Numbered from the stretch's first letter, positions 12,401-24,945 are shown. The stretch is DNA of 64,000 nucleotides from Turbatrix aceti (GCA_963969345.1 OZ017769.1:5273725-5337724), one strand, 5' to 3'. Notes: generated by a model from the letters alone, not told the origin. Made by a program: numbers and translations.

Positions 12401-13393
12401 TTTCATGATCCAGCAGAGCTCCGGTGACTGAAACCGATGCCAAATAAATAACTCGTGATACGATAAAATGCAATAAACAAACACAAAACCAAAAAAAAAA
12501 TCAAAATCGAGTATTATAAAATCGTCAACAAAAAGTCGTGCTGAGAGCCCTCAAAATGCTTGCTCACCAGAATTTGTTTCAAACATGGAAGTTTTGCATT
12601 CGGCAATTTTCGCGTTGTACTTTTTCTTGCCGGTTCCGTTGCGGAACGTGAAAGTGATAGACACGTCGTATGCCTGGTCGGTGTCGTTGTGGACCTCGAA
12701 GACAAAGACGGTCGTCGGGAGCGATGAATCGACGTAGTTATGGGGGATGACGGGAGTCACCTGGCGGCACGTCACCGTCAGGCCCAGGTCAGGAAGGTCG
12801 AACCTGGTCCAGGCACGGGGGTAGAGGCCCCGGTAGGCTATGCAGTCCGCGGGCAGGCCAAAATCCCAAGCGATAAGCGGCGACGCGCCGGCGACAAACG
12901 CGGCACTCAGGCACACCTGGCGAAGGGTTTTTCCGTCCCTCGAGACGTTCAGGATGAACTGATCTGCCTTGGCCGCCGGTGCGCGCTGCTCTACGACCCC
13001 GGGACTCAGCGAGAACTTGCAGAAGGCCCCCCGGAAGTCGCGGCCGATGGATCCGGCTCCGATGCCGCCGCAGGGCACTCCGTAGTGCGTTTTGTGCTTT
13101 AGCGGCTGGTACGTGTTGATAAAGAGCTTCTCGCGTCGTCGGAAGTTTTTGAGCCAGAAGAAGGAGTAGCGCCAGATGAAGGGCAGCGCGTGGTAGATCT
13201 GCCGGATCTTGGGCTTGGTGAAGGGCACGCGTTTCTCCGGCGCCTCGAAATCGCCTCTCGCGAGCCATCCGACCTCGCTGCCACCGAGGTGCTCGGTCGT
13301 CGGGGCCTTCGGGAGGACCGCCTTGCGTCCTGCAGCCTTGGAGGACTTGCCCTTGCGCCGCGGCATGCCGGTGCTGGAAAAGGGCCACACCAT
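9403..13393 (-). CDS. GBA2: non-lysosomal glucosylceramidase (GH116), six exons
   Basis: Exons (5' to 3'): 13393-12568, 12427-12112, 11746-11621, 11277-11108, 11055-10322, 10020-9403. All introns are GT-AG and the phases agree, giving 929 aa against 927 in human GBA2. It hydrolyses glucosylceramide to glucose and ceramide at the cytosolic face of ER/Golgi/plasma membrane. Family marks: [17 protein letters not shown] near the N-terminus, [12 protein letters not shown] with the nucleophile Glu (about 436), [13 protein letters not shown] LADQTYDAW with the acid/base Asp (about 628), and a C-terminal [13 protein letters not shown]. The last 60 residues are an acidic Asp/Ser tail unlike human. The start could also be the MPRRKGK methionine at 13366. 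The 343-bp intron at 11278-11620 holds a degraded repeat with GTCGGGTACCC. Confidence 0.93.
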
Positions 13394-16300
13394 GACGCGG
13401 GGAAGGGGGGAAATGAATTCAATCACGAATGCCGCAGGAGTGAATTCGACGCGGACGGCTTTTCTCCCGTTGAGAACAAAACCAAGCAAAAACAAAAGCA
13501 GGCCGACAGGGCAGGGCGTGCGGCATTCGCCCTCCGCCCTCGGTTTGTCGAACTAGGGCGAGCGGCTGCTCTCGCTCAGATCATTTGCCCCCGAGGAAAG
13601 CTGTCGACCCGGCGCGTCGGGTGTCGGTGCCCCCGTGAATCAAGATAAACCAAACAGAAAAAAAATAAAACGAACACGCGCCTCTCTTGACTCTGGTTTT
13701 ATTGTTTTCCGTGCCCCAAAAAAAATATTTTTTTTGGTTGACGTAGCTTCCAAAAATGCGATCCGGGAGCGTTTCCACCGAAAAAGCAGTTGACAGCTGT
13801 TTTGTGCGACTCGGTATTTGTACACCTTGTCCACCCTAGCAGCAGCGGCCGCGGCCGGTGTCACACCGCTCAAACAACAACCCAACAACCGGTCGGGACA
13901 CAAAGCACAGACTTCACCTGGCGTCTGTTCTGTTTTGGGCTCTGAATCAGCCCGGGCCGTGGACGCGGCCGCATTAGCAGCAGCCATGGTGACGCACCCG
14001 GTCGACGAGCAGAGAAGATTCCCCCGGCAACAGAACAGAACACAACACGCAACGGCGCGTTTCAGCTGAGTGAGATCGCTTCAGTCCAGCAGATGAGCTC
14101 AAATCCACGGTTTTGGGAGGAGACGGACGCGAAGATGACTGGTTTCGGCAGCTCATCCGAAGCCATCCAAAGTCCTGCGGTTGTATCGTATCGTTCCCCG
14201 ATCAAGGCCACTCTTGGTGAAAATGCGCGAAAAATAGGAAGAAGAAGATCCATGCGCGTCCCTGACTGATCCGGAGGACAGACAGTCAGGGAAAAAGGTG
14301 TTCTGGGGCGTGGAGAAGATAAATCTCATTTATTTTTCGCCGCTTTTTTTTGCAATCGAAAGCCGCGCTGGACTCGCATTCATTCCTCACTCAGTCAAAC
14401 CGGCCTTTCAAAAAAAAATCAGCGCTAAATCAGATATCGTCGCCCTCGACAAAAACTGTGTGATGGACTTCGGCGACGACCAGTCAGTCTGTCCCCTTCG
14501 TTATCAAGACAGAACGAACACAAAAAAAAAGTCGTTACAGCCAGACAGACTCAGAACGCGTAGAAGCGCCGAAAAAGTGAAAACTGAATGGGATAACCAC
14601 GCTGGAGTGACCGCAGTAACTTCATGGAGTGATGTGAGTGCAAGAGACTGGTTCTGGCCGCGAAGAGGATCCAGGAACTCACTTATGATAGATAGACGAT
14701 TGTGCAACGTTGTAGTACAACGCTGCAGCTCCGGTTTGCTGAATGAAAGCGATGCAGAAACCGAAAACCTGTCTGGACAAGGTCAGCGCAGCGTTTATCG
14801 TCCTTGAGTCAGCCGAGGCTTACAAGTGGAAACGAGAAAAATCACCTGCGCCTGGAGACGCGACGCGCTAGACACGCTAGGTACGACCGACACAAAGCGG
14901 ATCACTGTTCAAGGAACAGCAGCAATCAAACAAATAAAAAAGCCGGCCAGGACCTCCTGCGTTTTCTGTTTTCTCCCGCTTCATCGACAACAACGTGGCT
15001 TTTGTCGGTTGTCGGGGAACAAAAGTGATTCTAAACGATTCCTGAAGTCGTTCGAGGGGTATAAGTTGAGTTGTTGCTCACATCAGGATAAAATCATGAA
15101 TAACAAATGCAAGGCAAATACCCGCGCGTGTATTATACAAAATAGGAGCAAATCCGGTAAAACTTGACAATATTTGTTTGTTTTTTTTGTCAACGCCACG
15201 CAAACTGACGAGTCCGTGACCCGTTGCGCGACCGTTGTGCCTCGGTGCACTCGTGGTTTTCCCTTTTATATTTATCCCCCCACCATGATTTGTAATTTTT
15301 GAACGAAAGCGTGTGAAAAGGTTGTATCATGATGCGTAGACGTGATTCACGCGGGGCGGGCTGGCCAGCGGGCAAACAAATGGCTTCTGAAGGGGGGGGG
15401 GGTACAACAATCGATGGGGGGATTGACTACAGCATCTGTGGCCGTGGCTGACGCAGCCAAGTGGAAAGTCGTGGACAGCATGCTCAAGCATTTATTCATT
15501 CCTTGCACCTGTGCGCTTGTGATCGATAAGCGCGCTGAATCAGCCCTGACAGAGGGCTGCTGGCTGGCCTGGCCTGGCTGATGATGATGCGCGCTGGTTC
15601 AACAGCACGTGGAAAACTTTTGCACTGCATCGCATTGTGAAAAATGAAAAAAACGGACTTCAAAACTGGGTCCAGATCAGGGCAAAAAATCCGGCCGGAG
15701 AAAACCGGAAAAAAATTCGAATGTTGTTTTTTTTCAAAAAAAGTTTTTTTCCTTTTACAAAATTTTTATCACGTTTTGAGTTGTTTTGAACAAAACTTCT
15801 TATCAAAATTTTATCAAACTTGAAAAAAAGTTATCTCAAAACGGAGAAAAAATTTTTTAAAGCTGATTTTTTTTGAAAAATCAGCACAATATTTTCATTA
15901 TCAAAAAATCAAAAATTTTAGTCTCAAAATTTAACAAACCGACCGACTGACTGATTTTTAGGCCAATTTTATGCCTGATCCAGATAACGCAACTTTTGAC
16001 CCCAAAATTCGACTCGACTCGCATTTATACTCGGACGGACAGTGCCGCGACAATTCTGCATTTTAATTTTGAACACTGCATTAGAGTTATGTTAACCATT
16101 TTTTTAATAGCCAAGTGAAACTGTGGAAGGGGAAAGGAGACCTCGACTAGGCCGGGCCCGCAAAAGGAGTTTCTGGAGGCCAGGAGGGGCGAATAAATAT
16201 TTAGATATTTCCTTAACAGACAAAAAAGGAGGCGGGGATGGTGGCGATTCGATCTGAGGAAAGTGGCTCGAAGAAGACAGGATGCAGACGCGTTGACTGT

Positions 16301-16687
16301 TGAATGATGATACGTATCAGAGCGTGGGTAAACTTGACAAAACAACAACAAGTAACCAGACAGGTCCATTTGGCAGCTAGCGCGGAATGAGCACGAGCAC
16401 GCTAAAAAAAACAACTCAACTCGTCCAGATGAGCATCAGTTATTTATTTAATTTTACCCGTCTTTCTTCTTTGGATAAAAAAAAGTGACATCCATTGACG
16501 CCTTCCCGTCGGCTAGACGACTTCGAAAGCGCTAGCGGTTTTTATTGATTCCCTTCTCTGACTGCCGTGTCGGAAAGAGCGAAGAACACTTCCGTTCTTT
16601 TCCCAAGAAGTTACCACAGCAGTCAAATTGGGACTCCCGGGTGCATGACAGAGGCCAACGATTATCGCAGGCCCCCGAAATGCATTC
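13394..16687. other. intergenic region between GBA2 and the 16.7-kb repeat
   Basis: Presumed GBA2 promoter at the left end. The middle has scattered short frames with no recognised domain. At 15.7-15.95 kb there is an AT-rich block with short hairpins, e.g. AGCTGATTTTTTTTGAAAAATCAGC-type pairing near 15860. A 129-codon minus frame at 16025-16414 has no domain and no splice context, so I do not call it. Confidence 0.4.
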
Positions 16688-17052
16688 CAGGGATAGGGTG
16701 AACTCTGGATTTTTGTTCGTGAACGAATATGAACGTTTCGCAAATAAAATTTTGTTCATAAATACGAACGAACATGAAAAACTTCTTCCAAGTTCCCAAA
16801 CGAACACGAAATAACATCGAAGGCCAAATTTTGTTCATTCAGACAAAAATATGTAATTTGGACTTTTGTAACAGTTTTCCTACAACTTTTTTTGTCGTTT
16901 TTTTTATCCCATTTCGTTCGTTAATAAAAAAAATTGAAGTGTTCGAAAAATTTTAAAACGTTCGTGAACAACAAAATTTATAAAAATTTTATTCATAAAT
17001 TTTTATAAACAAAAATTGTTCGCGAACGAACACAAACGTTTACCCATCCCTG
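16688..17052. mobile_element. non-autonomous TIR element (GTTCGCGAAC family), 365 bp
   Basis: Terminal inverted repeats start CAGGGATAGGGTGAAC on the left and CAGGGATGGGTAAACG on the right (minus strand). The interior is AT-rich with many GTTCGTGAACGAAC words and shares a segment (CAAATTTTGTTCATTC, then ATATGTAATTTG) with the element at 28993-29525. No coding capacity. Flanking 8-mers do not match, so target duplication is lost or mutated. Confidence 0.7.
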
Positions 17053-17151
17053 ATCCCCCGAGCACAATAAACATCCCTTCCCGCACTTTTACAATTTTTA
17101 ACGTAAACAACAAAATAAGCAAAAATCTTACATCAACGACGAAGTCGCCGC

Positions 17152-20100
17152 TCAAATGCCAGGAAACGTGCTGACATCTTGCTGGATGGTTTGTGGTCCG
17201 CCTTTCATCGTGTACGTAATTTTCAGACGCATTCGCAACTAAAAAAGTCACTTTTCCTCCATAAATCATCGCTTCAAAAGCAGACAAAAAAAACCCACAG
17301 CTTGTGCGGTGTTCACCTGTCGAATTTTGGCAACCTGTGAAATGGTAGCATTTCCAAAGGGCGCCAGTTGTGATCCTGTCGCTGGCAAAAGCTCGATTTG
17401 ATACGCCTGCAAAAATAAAATGCACGTGTAAATGAAAACCAAAACTCGCTGATTCTTTCGCACCTTCGTAACAGCAGCCTGGATCGTAAACTGATCCACA
17501 GGGACAGGATTGTTATTGCTGACAACCAGTCTTACGGTAGCACCCGACGCTCCACCGGGCCCGAAACCCTCGTCGACAAAGAGTTGCATCTCGATGCCTT
17601 TTTCGTTTACGACAATGACGCCGGGCTTTCCGCCTGCTGACTCCTGGGTCGTGCCAAAGAGGTCGTCCAGAGCGTCGTTCGCAGACGATTTCACCGGAGG
17701 GGCAAGTGCCGGTGCTGGGGGTGACGCGGTCTTCGGAGGGCCACCGAAGCCTTCCAGGAAGGAGAGCCCTCCTCCAGTCGCTGGTGCTGGTGGTGCTGGT
17801 GCAGGAGCGGGTGCTGCGCCGAGTCCCAGGCCTCCGAGAAGATCTTCCAGCCCTCCTAGGCCGTTCGTCGGGGCTGCAGGGGTCGTTTTCGCTGGTTGAG
17901 GTCCTGCCGGGGAAGATTCAGCTCCAAAAAGCCCCAGAATATCGTCAGCGGTTGACGGAGCAGCGCCAGCAGCCGGAGAAGGATCAGTGGCCGTGAAAAG
18001 TCCCTCCAAGAGGTCGCCTTCCGTCTCTCCGCCCGTCGAAGGAGCAGCAACAGTCGGCGGACCACCCAGAAGATTTTCCTCCTCCTCAATAGGCGCGGCA
18101 GCAGCGTTGAGGCTGTTGTGCGCGATGGTTGGCATGCGTTCGAGCAATCCGTGCATCATGGATTCGCTGCCGAGGATGACACCGAATTCCACGGATCTCT
18201 GCTGAAGTTCGAGGTTCATATGAGCCGAAAACTGTCGGATAACAGATCGGATTCTGGTGGTCTGCGTATCGAGGCGGTCGGCGAGCTTGGCCAGCGACAG
18301 GAGCGCGTACTCCTTCGTCTGGACGGATAGCACGTTGTTGGCCAAAAGCATCTGGTAGAAATCGATGACCTGTCGCTCGCTCACCTTTCCACCGTCGATG
18401 ATCTCGGTGACAAAGACCTCGCCGAACTCGCCGATGCACCAGAAGGCCACCTGCAGCAGGGGCTGCGCGTTGGTCACGTCGCCGCCCAGCTTCATGACCT
18501 TGAAGAGCTCGCAGACGGCGAGGGCTCTGAGCTCGGCGGTCGCACTTATGTGCTGGATCATGCAGCTGACAACCTCGTCCGGCACGTGATTGCCCGCGAG
18601 TCTCAGTACCTGGATCATCGTCTGAAGGTGCCATTTTGAGTCTGGCGAGTAACGCTCCGTCGCGATGTACATCTTGGACGCGCACTCGCCCTTGAACTCG
18701 GGATCGGCGGTTTCGAGGAAGGAGAGAATCTCGCCGGCCATCTGCACGATGTTGGCCTTCGTGATGATGACAAAGCTCAGGTCCATGGCCCGGCGACGGA
18801 TGCTGATGTCGGGATCCTTCAGGCACTCCACGATAGTCGGGCGATGTCGCTGGACAGCGTTGAAATCAATAGCCACCGTCCGAAGCAGGGTATTGAGCGC
18901 GACGTACCTGATATTCTTATCCGGATTGAGCAGGAACCTGCCGAGACTGTTGACAGCCAGAACACGCAGTCCCGACTCCGACTTGATCTCCATGATGGTC
19001 AGAACGGTTTCGTAGAGAATCGCGTTTCCGACGTTCTTCGACGTGTCCGTGGACGTCGCCACCTGGGCCAGGATGTCGCTCATCTCCTCCGAGACCTTGC
19101 TATCGTCCCGTCCGAGGAATCGCAGCAACTTGAGAATTTTGATCTGCAGGAAAGGATCGCTGATGCCGCTGACGTCGTGCTCAGGTGAGTACCCCGTAGA
19201 CAGCAGATTCTTCAGAATTCGAACAAGATTGGGTACGAGACGTTTGAAGTGCTCGCGAACGTCGTTGCTCAGACGACACATCTCCGTGACCAGCGTGACG
19301 CCAGAGATGAGAACGCCGTGGTTCTTTTCGTTCAGCACGGTTCGCGAGGCGGAGAGGAAGCGCTCAATCAGTTCCGGCACTTTTCTGATTATGCGGAAAG
19401 CACAGAGAGCGGCTTTTTTCTTGATGTAGGCGTTGTTTGAGTTGCGGAGAAGCCGCTCGACTTCTGATACCAGGTCGAAGCACATGTCGTTCGAGCAAAT
19501 CGAGCCCAGCGTGCACAGGGCAAGTCCGGCGACAAATTGATCCGATTCGGAGAGATGGCTAAAAAAACAGAAAAATATTTAAAAAATTTTAAAAAATTAT
19601 TTCAATTTTTTTAAATTTGCATATTTTTATAAAACTATTTTAAAATAGTCAGAAATTAAAACAAACTAAAAACGAGAATTCCAGTTGCAATTAATAAAAC
19701 CCATCTGGAAATTTTTATGTATAAAATTTATCGTTCTTGAAAACATTTTTATGTATAAAAAAAACGACTTTTTAACAAAAAAAAATTACACGTGGATTCT
19801 TAAAAATCAGCCCACCTCTTGAGACAATTCGTGACGAGAAGATGAACTTCTGATCTCTCATCCAGCAGCAGCATAGCGCCGAGATAGCCTATTCTGATGT
19901 CGGTGAATTTTTTCTCCTTCGTGCCGACGAGCTTCATGCACTCCATCTGCAACAAAAGTCGGTAAAAATCACGCCTCCCACCCCAAAATATCACTAACTT
20001 GTCCAAAATGAGCCGGATACCCGAGCATGTGGATGTAGAGGAGCTTGGCCATGTTTCGGCACTTGTACTTGTTGTCTTCATCGCGAAAGCCTTCCCTGAT

Positions 20101-20265
20101 GTTTGCGGATTCGCGTTCAACGACGGCACGCTCCTCGGCAGCGGTTCGTGCTGCGCGTACCTGGCGGATGAGATCTCGGAGGCGCATTGACGCACCCAGG
20201 GATCTGCCGAGCTTGGACTTCACCTCATCGATCTTCTCGATCGTCAGCTCCACAACGTTCGCCAT
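17152..20265 (-). CDS. AP1G1: AP-1 complex subunit gamma (gamma-adaptin), five exons
   Basis: Exons: 20265-19999, 19946-19816, 19558-17464, 17406-17299, 17238-17152, giving 895 aa (human 822). It is the large subunit of the AP-1 clathrin adaptor that sorts cargo at the trans-Golgi and endosomes. An armadillo/HEAT trunk runs to about residue 620, with signatures [33 protein letters not shown] and [15 protein letters not shown] Gly/Ala/Pro hinge (about 620-785) includes clathrin-box-like ENLLGG and DLLEGLF. A gamma-ear domain follows, ending [14 protein letters not shown]. The 57-bp intron 17407-17463 is a multiple of three and open, so the genomic frame reads straight through it. A 26-residue N-terminal extension precedes the usual MRLRDLIR start (ATG at 20187), so the true start could be there. 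Confidence 0.93.
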
Positions 20266-21120
20266 GGCCAACGGATGTGCGTTCTTCAAATCCAAAAAAA
20301 AACCTATCTGTCAGCTCTGACGGACAGAAGAGTAAATAACCAACCAACCTGCGTCAGTTAAACAACAGCACGTAAAGAAAGATACGTATGTATACCAGGA
20401 AGAAAGTCAAAAGCCAACGTGTCTGCGTCGCGTTTAAACGCAATGCAACAATCTTCACCGACGACAACAGACACGTGTGGATTCCAGTGTATATGGCGTG
20501 CAGATGAAAGCACGGGAGGATCGTCGATGACGACGACGTCGATGATGATGACAAAGCAACACGGAAAAGAAGCGTAGCGCACAGAATAAAACCCGAAAAT
20601 TCGTTGCAAACACGCCCGGAAAGTGCAGCGCGTGCGCACCACCATACATGCTCTTTACCTTGTGTGCACACTTTTTACCGTAAATAGACGCTGGGGCCAA
20701 CGAGACACTCGATAATCTCACAGGTAGGGAGCAGCTGGCAAGCACTGTCAGGTGCACGCAATTGTTAGCTGGCAGAAAAAAATTGTGCCATGCAGGCGGA
20801 CTGATCAAAGCATAAAATTCGCCTGGCTAACCAAAACAATATGGCCAATAACTATTTTGAATATTATGTTTTTTATCAGATTTTGGCAAGCAATGGTCAA
20901 CTTCAAAAAAATGTTATAAAAATATTTCCAGAATGCCATCCATATTTTTTACACCAATTTAAATTTTTTTACATATTTTTAAAAATGAAAAATTTATCAT
21001 AATATGCCATAACTTTGACATCAAAATTTTTTTTTTAATTTTTTTGCGTCACAACTCTGTCGACAATTCAGAAAAACGACAGTTTATTTGTTTTTATCGT
21101 AAAACCGGCCTCAAAATCAG
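20266..21120. other. AP-1 gamma upstream region
   Basis: Presumed promoter of AP-1 gamma next to the start. From 20840 on it is AT-rich with long T and A runs. No gene seen. Confidence 0.35.
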
Positions 21121-24100
21121 GACGCCGATCTAGGACGTCCAAGTGCCTGACAACCCGTCTAAATCCGACAAAGTCAAGCAACGACGACCCGACGATGGCC
21201 TTTTGCCAGCCGCGTACCGGAGTGATCTTGAATGCGTCCGGCCCCTCTCCCGGCACGGCCTCGTTCCGATGCCGATGGCACGCACTTTTCCCTGTGCGGC
21301 CCAACAATCTCCTCTCTTGCATGCGTGTTGTTTTTCTGTTTTGCGTATCTGGTTGCTTGAAATAAAGATTCAACCTGCTGACATGTCGGGGCGGTCACCG
21401 GAGGTTGGCGGGATCGGGAGTCGGAGTCAAGGGCAGGTCGCCTGTCCTCACGGCGCCGAGCTCTTGCACAACCGGGTCAGGAGCGCGCAACCCGTGCTGC
21501 ACCCTGCCGCAGTCGGGGTTGCGCAGAGGTCAGGCCGGGGTCGGCGACGCGGAAGCGGCGCTAGGTGATCAACGACCACCACGACGCAACAGCGACGTGC
21601 CGCGGCCGCGGATCTCATCGGCAGAGGCCTCTGTTGTCGTGGGTGGTCGAGGGTGTGTGTGTGTACCTGACAAAAGGTCACCAAGGCATAAAATGCGGCC
21701 GGCCGGCGCAAAAGCCGGAAAAAAACACAAGAAATAACAAAAAAAAAGTGTGCTTTGACAGCAAGAAATAACAAAAAATGCGCGCGTTGAGCGCACGCAA
21801 AGCAGGATCTCGTGCAGAAAGCAGTTTATACGGTCACCCACTAATCGACCTTAGGTCACCCCCTCACAGTCATGCTAATCTAATCGCAGGTGAGGCGGGA
21901 TCTGGCCGAGTCTTGGGACGGGCGGGCCAGGACAGTGCAGGACACGACGGCATCGACGCAACGCCGGTCTTTGCCGCGGATCGAGTGGTGCAATTAAGTG
22001 ACCAGGCTGACGTCACTGCGGGCATTGGCGGATGATCGCGTTGTTTTACCCGAAATCATGACCCCGTCAAGGAATTTGACGACACTGCGTGCCCTCGCTT
22101 GGCGCGTTTTGCGAGTTCTTGCACGTTTTGGCCCCTCGCTTGACCCCATCGACCCAGAGTCTCAGTCACCGAGTCTGGCCTCGAGTTTTCCCTGCACTGG
22201 TTTGCATCTCGACCCGTTTCCGACGCCTGTATGGCATTTGAATGTGATGCTTCTGTTCCCACTGAGTTTGCCGTAGCTCCAGACGTCAATCCCCTAGCCG
22301 AGTTGTTTTCCCGTCGCCCGGCGGTGTTATTCGCATGGCAATTGCCATTCATGCCGTTTATGGCTTTGCCCGGGCGGCATCCTCCGTCTATCGGTTGATG
22401 GAGTGGGGTGGCCTTCGAGGCGGCAGGCAAGTCCCAATCTGCTTGACACCTTTCCTCCGACGCCGAGGATGACGCCCGCACCCCTGCGTGGCGCAACAGC
22501 ACACACAGCGACCGTGGAGGAATGAGGTAATCGGCGCGCTGCTGCTGCTGTTGCCCGGCGTCGTGGTCGTCGATCGAGGTCAACCGCTGTGCTATCTGGG
22601 CGACGGCCGGCCAGCATGGGGCGTGCCTGCTGCGGCCAAGGACTTGTCCGAATAACAAAACCGAGATGCCAGTGCGCGGGGGAGTAGTTGTCTTTGACCG
22701 TGCCGTTGTTGTCTATGCCGGGTTTTGCCGAGTTCAACCTGACGATTTTATCGATTTCAGAATTTACGGGTCTCGGCTGCCATGTTTCCTCTCGACCAGA
22801 GCAATCTCCACATGCAGCAGGCTTTTCCGGGTTCCTTGCCTCCGATGGCGATGCAGACTTTTGCCGGGCAGCAGGACCTGCTCCAGCAGCTGGCTTCACG
22901 TCCAGATCTCCTCCAGCAACTCACAGCCGCCCAGCAGCCCCAACTCGGCGGAATGCAACACCCGCAGATGCAGTCCCTCGGTTTTTCGTTCCCTTTCCCG
23001 TACGGCGGTCAAAACAACGTCATGGACCCCGCTGCCCTCGCCGCGGGCTATTTTCCTTCTTTTCAGCCCTTCATGGGCCCCCTGCCGACCGCCAAACCCG
23101 CTTCGAACGACGGTCGAGATTCCGGGAACGAGACCGCCTCCTTGTCGCCGGGTCACACGTCTTCGAATTCGACGACGCCTTCGTTGCCTTCTCGCAGTGG
23201 GAGCTTTTCCGTCCAAAACCTCAGTCGACCCGAGGCAGTCGTTACCGTGAAAACCGAACGTCCAACCACGCCTCAGCCTCCTCCAGCACCCCAAACAGAG
23301 ACCCCGAAAGCCGCGGCCGGCCCCCAGGTGGACAACGATGGCACGCCGGCTGCCAAACGGCAAAGGGTTGACCCGGAAACTCCGGCGGAGTCATCGATCC
23401 CGAAACCGACCCCGCAGCGACTCTCGGCCTTCCACACGCCCACGCCAGCTGCTGCAGCTACCTCCGCCTTCCAGCCGGTCGCTTCTGCTTCCGTGGCGAC
23501 CCCCGCGATGCCAAATCCGACAGCCACGACGAATTCTCCTGCGGCGAACCCGTTTGCGTACCAGGCAGCAATGCCGTTTATGCCCTACCTTGGCGGCTCG
23601 CCTTTTGGCCAGAATTTCATGTTCAACCCGGACTTTTCGATGTACGCCAGCCAGCTGAACAACAGGAAGGAGTGCTGCGTTGTCTGCGGCGACAATTCAA
23701 GCGGCTACCACTACCAGGCACAGTCGTGTGAAGGCTGCAAAGGCTTCTTCCGCCGCACCATTCACAAAGGCCTCAACTACACCTGCCACAAGCAGCAGAA
23801 CTGTGTCATAGAAAAAAAGAATCGTAACCGCTGCCAGGCGTGTCGCTTCAAGAAATGCCTCGCCATGGGCATGTCTCGGGACACGGTCCGCAACAAGAAC
23901 GCCAAGGTCAAGGGCTCGGAGAACGACGTCAGAGACCGCGAAGCGACTCGTGCTTCCGTGGAGTGCACTGAAAAGGTATCTGCCACCTTTGTCAAGGTCT
24001 TTGGCCCAATTCGCGGCGCTCTCGACAACTGCACCGTGCCGGCGATCGCCAAAGTCGCCTCCCTCGACGAAGTTCGACGACTCAGAAAACAGTTTATCGA

Positions 24101-24646
24101 CCAATTGCCGGGCCTGGAGGCACTCTCCGACACCGAGAAGACCGCTCTCGTCGAATTTGGCGACAAAGCTTTCATCGTGAGTTTTTTCGATTTTTTATAC
24201 CTTTTATGACCTCTTCTGTTTCCAGGCGCTCATCTGCGCGTTCGTCTCCAAAGTTAACCCGTCGCTGGCCTCGGAAGCGCTGTTTTCGGTGATTCCGTCC
24301 ATGTCCGAGAAGATGGTCGCCGACTTTGTCTCCCACGTCCCCGACATTGGCCAGTTCTCGGAGGAGGAGATCGCCCTCATCGCCGCGACCACTCTCACAC
24401 AGGTGCTCGCCCCCGGCGTCTCGAACACCGCCGCCGTCAACGCGCTGGACGGCCGGCTCTACGCGAGTCTGAGTCTGCGCATTTCGCAGCGGACGCAGGC
24501 CAACGCCACCCAAGGCATCGTCAAGCTCATCAACGCTTTCAAATCGCTCTACGGCTAACTCACCTCGCTCAGAAAATACGTGGAACATGTTTTATTGTTG
24601 TGTACATTCAACGGGTGTTTTTCTGTTCATAAGATCTTTTTTATTA
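21121..24646. repeat. left arm of a 3.5-kb inverted duplication
   Basis: Nearly identical, in opposite orientation, to 46522-50038. The outer border is sharp (GACGCCGATCTAGGACGTCC here, its reverse complement ending at 50038). The inner border fades past the receptor 3' end near 24646. It holds about 1.6 kb of upstream sequence plus the whole receptor gene, including an identical 49-bp intron. Differences are a few point changes, a short direct-repeat-bounded indel near 21730, and one strongly diverged block in the receptor. Confidence 0.95.
22782..24558 (+). CDS. nuclear hormone receptor, copy A (575 aa, two exons)
   Basis: Exons 22782-24176 and 24226-24558, phase 0. A Gln/Pro/Ser-rich N-terminal region of about 298 residues is followed by a C4 zinc-finger DNA-binding domain at 299-365. 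Its eight Cys have spacing C-x2-C-x13-C-x2-C-x15-C-x5-C-x9-C-x2-C and the P-box is CEGCKG. The end of the domain ([18 protein letters not shown]) resembles NR1-group receptors (RAR, TR, ROR, E75), but I cannot assign a subfamily. The ligand-binding region (about 430-575) is short and diverged, ending INAFKSLYG with no obvious AF-2 helix. It should be a nuclear, sequence-specific transcription factor. ATTTCAG stands 21 nt before the ATG. Near-twin at 46610-48410. Confidence 0.88.
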
Positions 24647-24945
24647 TGATGCCATTGACATCGAATTTTATTATCATGTTTTTTTTCAAATGAACGTAAT
24701 CTGTGATTTTGTCCAAAAATGTCAGCAAATTACGCGGGTTCGCATAAAAATAAACAAAATTTATGAGTAACGGTATCAAAAACAATGATATTCTGTCAAC
24801 GGGGGCACTTGACGCATCAAAACAACGCACACCGTGGTTTCAATACCATCCTAACAAAAAAAAAGAAGCAGACCTACTACAAACACTACACAACCAAAAA
24901 CAAAAACAGTGGATAGAGGCGAAACTTTCTCTGGCGCAGTCAAAG

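Noticed and set aside
16025..16414. 129-codon minus-strand frame
   Set aside because: No domain, odd composition, no splice or promoter context; likely chance.
22896..24175. Long frames antisense to and in other frames of the receptor
   Set aside because: Shadows of a GC-rich coding exon; the receptor frame alone has domain structure and they recur identically in the other arm.
24177..24209. Receptor A extended through the donor to FDFLYLL
   Set aside because: GTGAGT donor with TTTCCAG acceptor 49 bp on restores the ligand-binding region; read-through would cut it off.
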